From: a bacterium
GTDB taxonomy: Bacteria; Planctomycetota; UBA1135; UBA2386
Length of the DNA stretch: 6,850 bases
Assembly: GCA_011051855.1 (NCBI GenBank)
Contig: DRKG01000334.1
Location: 1 to 6,850, forward strand
Direction: 5' to 3'
The translations under genes were made by a program, and so were the position numbers. Positions 6,112-6,850 of the stretch are shown here, piece after piece. Numbering within the stretch: the stretch's first letter is position 1; each line of letters opens with the position of its first letter. The notes beneath the pieces were generated by a model. That model searched no databases. It worked only from the letters and a program-made list of their open reading frames with translations, and had not been told where the DNA came from.

Positions 6112-6850
6112 ATGAACCACGTCCGGATCCACGGTGACCCGTTCGCAGACAGCCGTGAAGCGAGTGCCCTGCGCAGCTTCCTGCGAACTGCCGCGGGGGC
6201 GGGCATGCGCGCGTCCCTGTGCCTTTCGGCCGTGCGCGAGCGGCCGGTCGGGCCCGGCGAGCGGGCGATCCCGCTGACCGATGGCGTGCGCAACTGGACG
6301 GTCGCGAGCAGGGTGCCGCACGAAGAGGTCGAGATCGTGCTGCAGGCGGCGGCCGAACAGGTCAGCGCGACCGCGCCGGTGGTGGTGTTCGTGCCCGAAG
6401 GCGGTGACGACGATGCCGTGCGGATGGCCGAACTCGAGTGGCCGCGCGCGGCGGCCGTGGTGGCGGCCCGGCCGTCGGTGACGCCCGCCGAGCTGGTGCA
6501 GCGCGTGCGCGCCGAGCTGCGTTGGGCGGGTGCGGAACGGCAGCCCCACGCACTGCCGGCGGCCGAACTGCGGCGGTGGTTCGCGCTGCCGGCCGGCGGC
6601 GAACGCACGACTCTCGTGCACGTCGTCACCGACCCGTTCGCCGATGGCACCGACCTGGTCGTGGACGTGTTCGCGCGCCGGCCGGACGACGGCTTGCGCC
6701 TGCTGTTGGTGATGCCGGGGGCGAGCGCCGTGACCGCGCAGCAGTTGCGCGAACGGGCGGGCGAATCCGCCCACCGGATCGATGTCGTGTTCGAGGGCTT
6801 TCGCCCGGAGCACGTGGCCGACGCGGCCGCGATCGTGATGCCCTGTCGGC
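6112..6850 (+). CDS. Glycosyltransferase family 4-like protein (3' partial)
   Basis: The frame is open from ATG 6112 (or the adjacent GTG 6109) to the end of the window, with an in-frame TGA at 6100 fixing the upstream limit; 246 residues are visible. Residues 4-40 (VRIHGDPFADSREASALRSF, then LRTAAGAGMRASLCLSAV) resemble the first Rossmann strand and helix of a GT-B enzyme. Residues 168-246 follow the second-domain pattern of family 4 transferases: a strand (LVHVVTDPFADG), then DLVVDVFARRPDDGLRLLLV, MPGASAVTAQQLRERAGESA, a strand (IDVVFEGFRPEHV) and ADAAAIVMPCR, equivalent to the familiar 'aaDvfvlPS'. The catalytic ExxxxxxxE region would lie beyond base 6850 and cannot be checked. Such enzymes transfer sugars from nucleotide sugars to lipids, proteins or polysaccharide. 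The N-domain is short and lacks an obvious glycine-rich loop, so it could be a degenerate member. DPFAD occurs twice (9-13 and 174-178). It is divergent from the minus-strand run, with only a weak ribosome site (GAACGGG). Confidence 0.6.
   Translation, partial: MNHVRIHGDPFADSREASALRSFLRTAAGAGMRASLCLSAVRERPVGPGERAIPLTDGVRNWTVASRVPHEEVEIVLQAAAEQVSATAPVVVFVPEGGDDDAVRMAELEWPRAAAVVAARPSVTPAELVQRVRAELRWAGAERQPHALPAAELRRWFALPAGGERTTLVHVVTDPFADGTDLVVDVFARRPDDGLRLLLVMPGASAVTAQQLRERAGESAHRIDVVFEGFRPEHVADAAAIVMPCR

Noticed and set aside
5337..6137. Plus-strand open frame of 266 codons opposite the hypothetical gene
   Set aside because: The minus-strand frame has stronger G/C bias at third positions and natural-looking strand/helix patterns. 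The plus-strand peptide is Arg/Gly/Ala-rich without recognisable motifs and would overlap the start of the divergent gene.
6076..6813. Minus-strand open frames covering 6076-6813 and the extension of the 5073 frame to 6650
   Set aside because: Both are antisense to the glycosyltransferase-like gene. The peptides are Arg/Ser/Thr- or His/Arg-rich with no family features, and the real minus-strand gene begins near 6023-6059.

Overview
The window is very GC-rich (by eye around 70 %), densely coding, with strongly G/C-biased third codon positions. It reads as ordinary chromosome of a high-GC bacterium. A surface-type protein built from an Ig-like domain plus many FG-GAP/VCBS blades, next to an rph-rdgB pair and a 'LAHDFNNLL'-class hybrid-kinase relative, would suit Planctomycetota or Myxococcota-like lineages. 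I lean to Planctomycetota, but this is inference from protein style, not proof. I see no tRNA, rRNA, CRISPR array, insertion sequence, phage gene or defence system.

Layout. (1) Bases 1-2405, plus strand: the 3' part of a large secreted-type protein with an Ig-like domain and 14 Asp-rich calcium-loop blades; its 5' end lies outside the window. (2) Bases 2395-6023, minus strand: a compact run of four genes read right to left. These are an unrecognised 316-residue protein (6023-5073), a membrane-anchored degenerate histidine-kinase/receiver hybrid (5031-3769), RNase PH (rph, 3737-3015) and the XTP/dITP pyrophosphatase RdgB (3015-2395). Gaps are 41 nt, 31 nt and a 1-nt overlap, so they are probably one transcription unit. 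(3) Bases 6112-6850, plus strand: the 5' part of a glycosyltransferase-4-like gene that runs off the window, divergent from the four-gene run across a gap of roughly 90 bases.

How the genes work together: rph and rdgB are a familiar housekeeping pair (tRNA 3'-end trimming; removal of non-canonical purine NTPs). The two genes upstream are not part of that conserved pair. The kinase-like protein has lost the phospho-accepting His and the recognisable ATP-binding boxes but keeps the receiver Asp, Thr and Lys, so if it signals it is probably phosphorylated by a partner or works by binding. The surface protein converges on rdgB with an 11-base overlap whose sequence is an almost perfect palindrome containing both stop codons.

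The points most worth a second look are the probable CTG start codon of rph behind a strong Shine-Dalgarno sequence, the pseudokinase-receiver fusion, the unrecognised protein with its Cys/His cluster, and the 14-blade (possibly 2 x 7) architecture of the surface protein. No complete novel system is evident.
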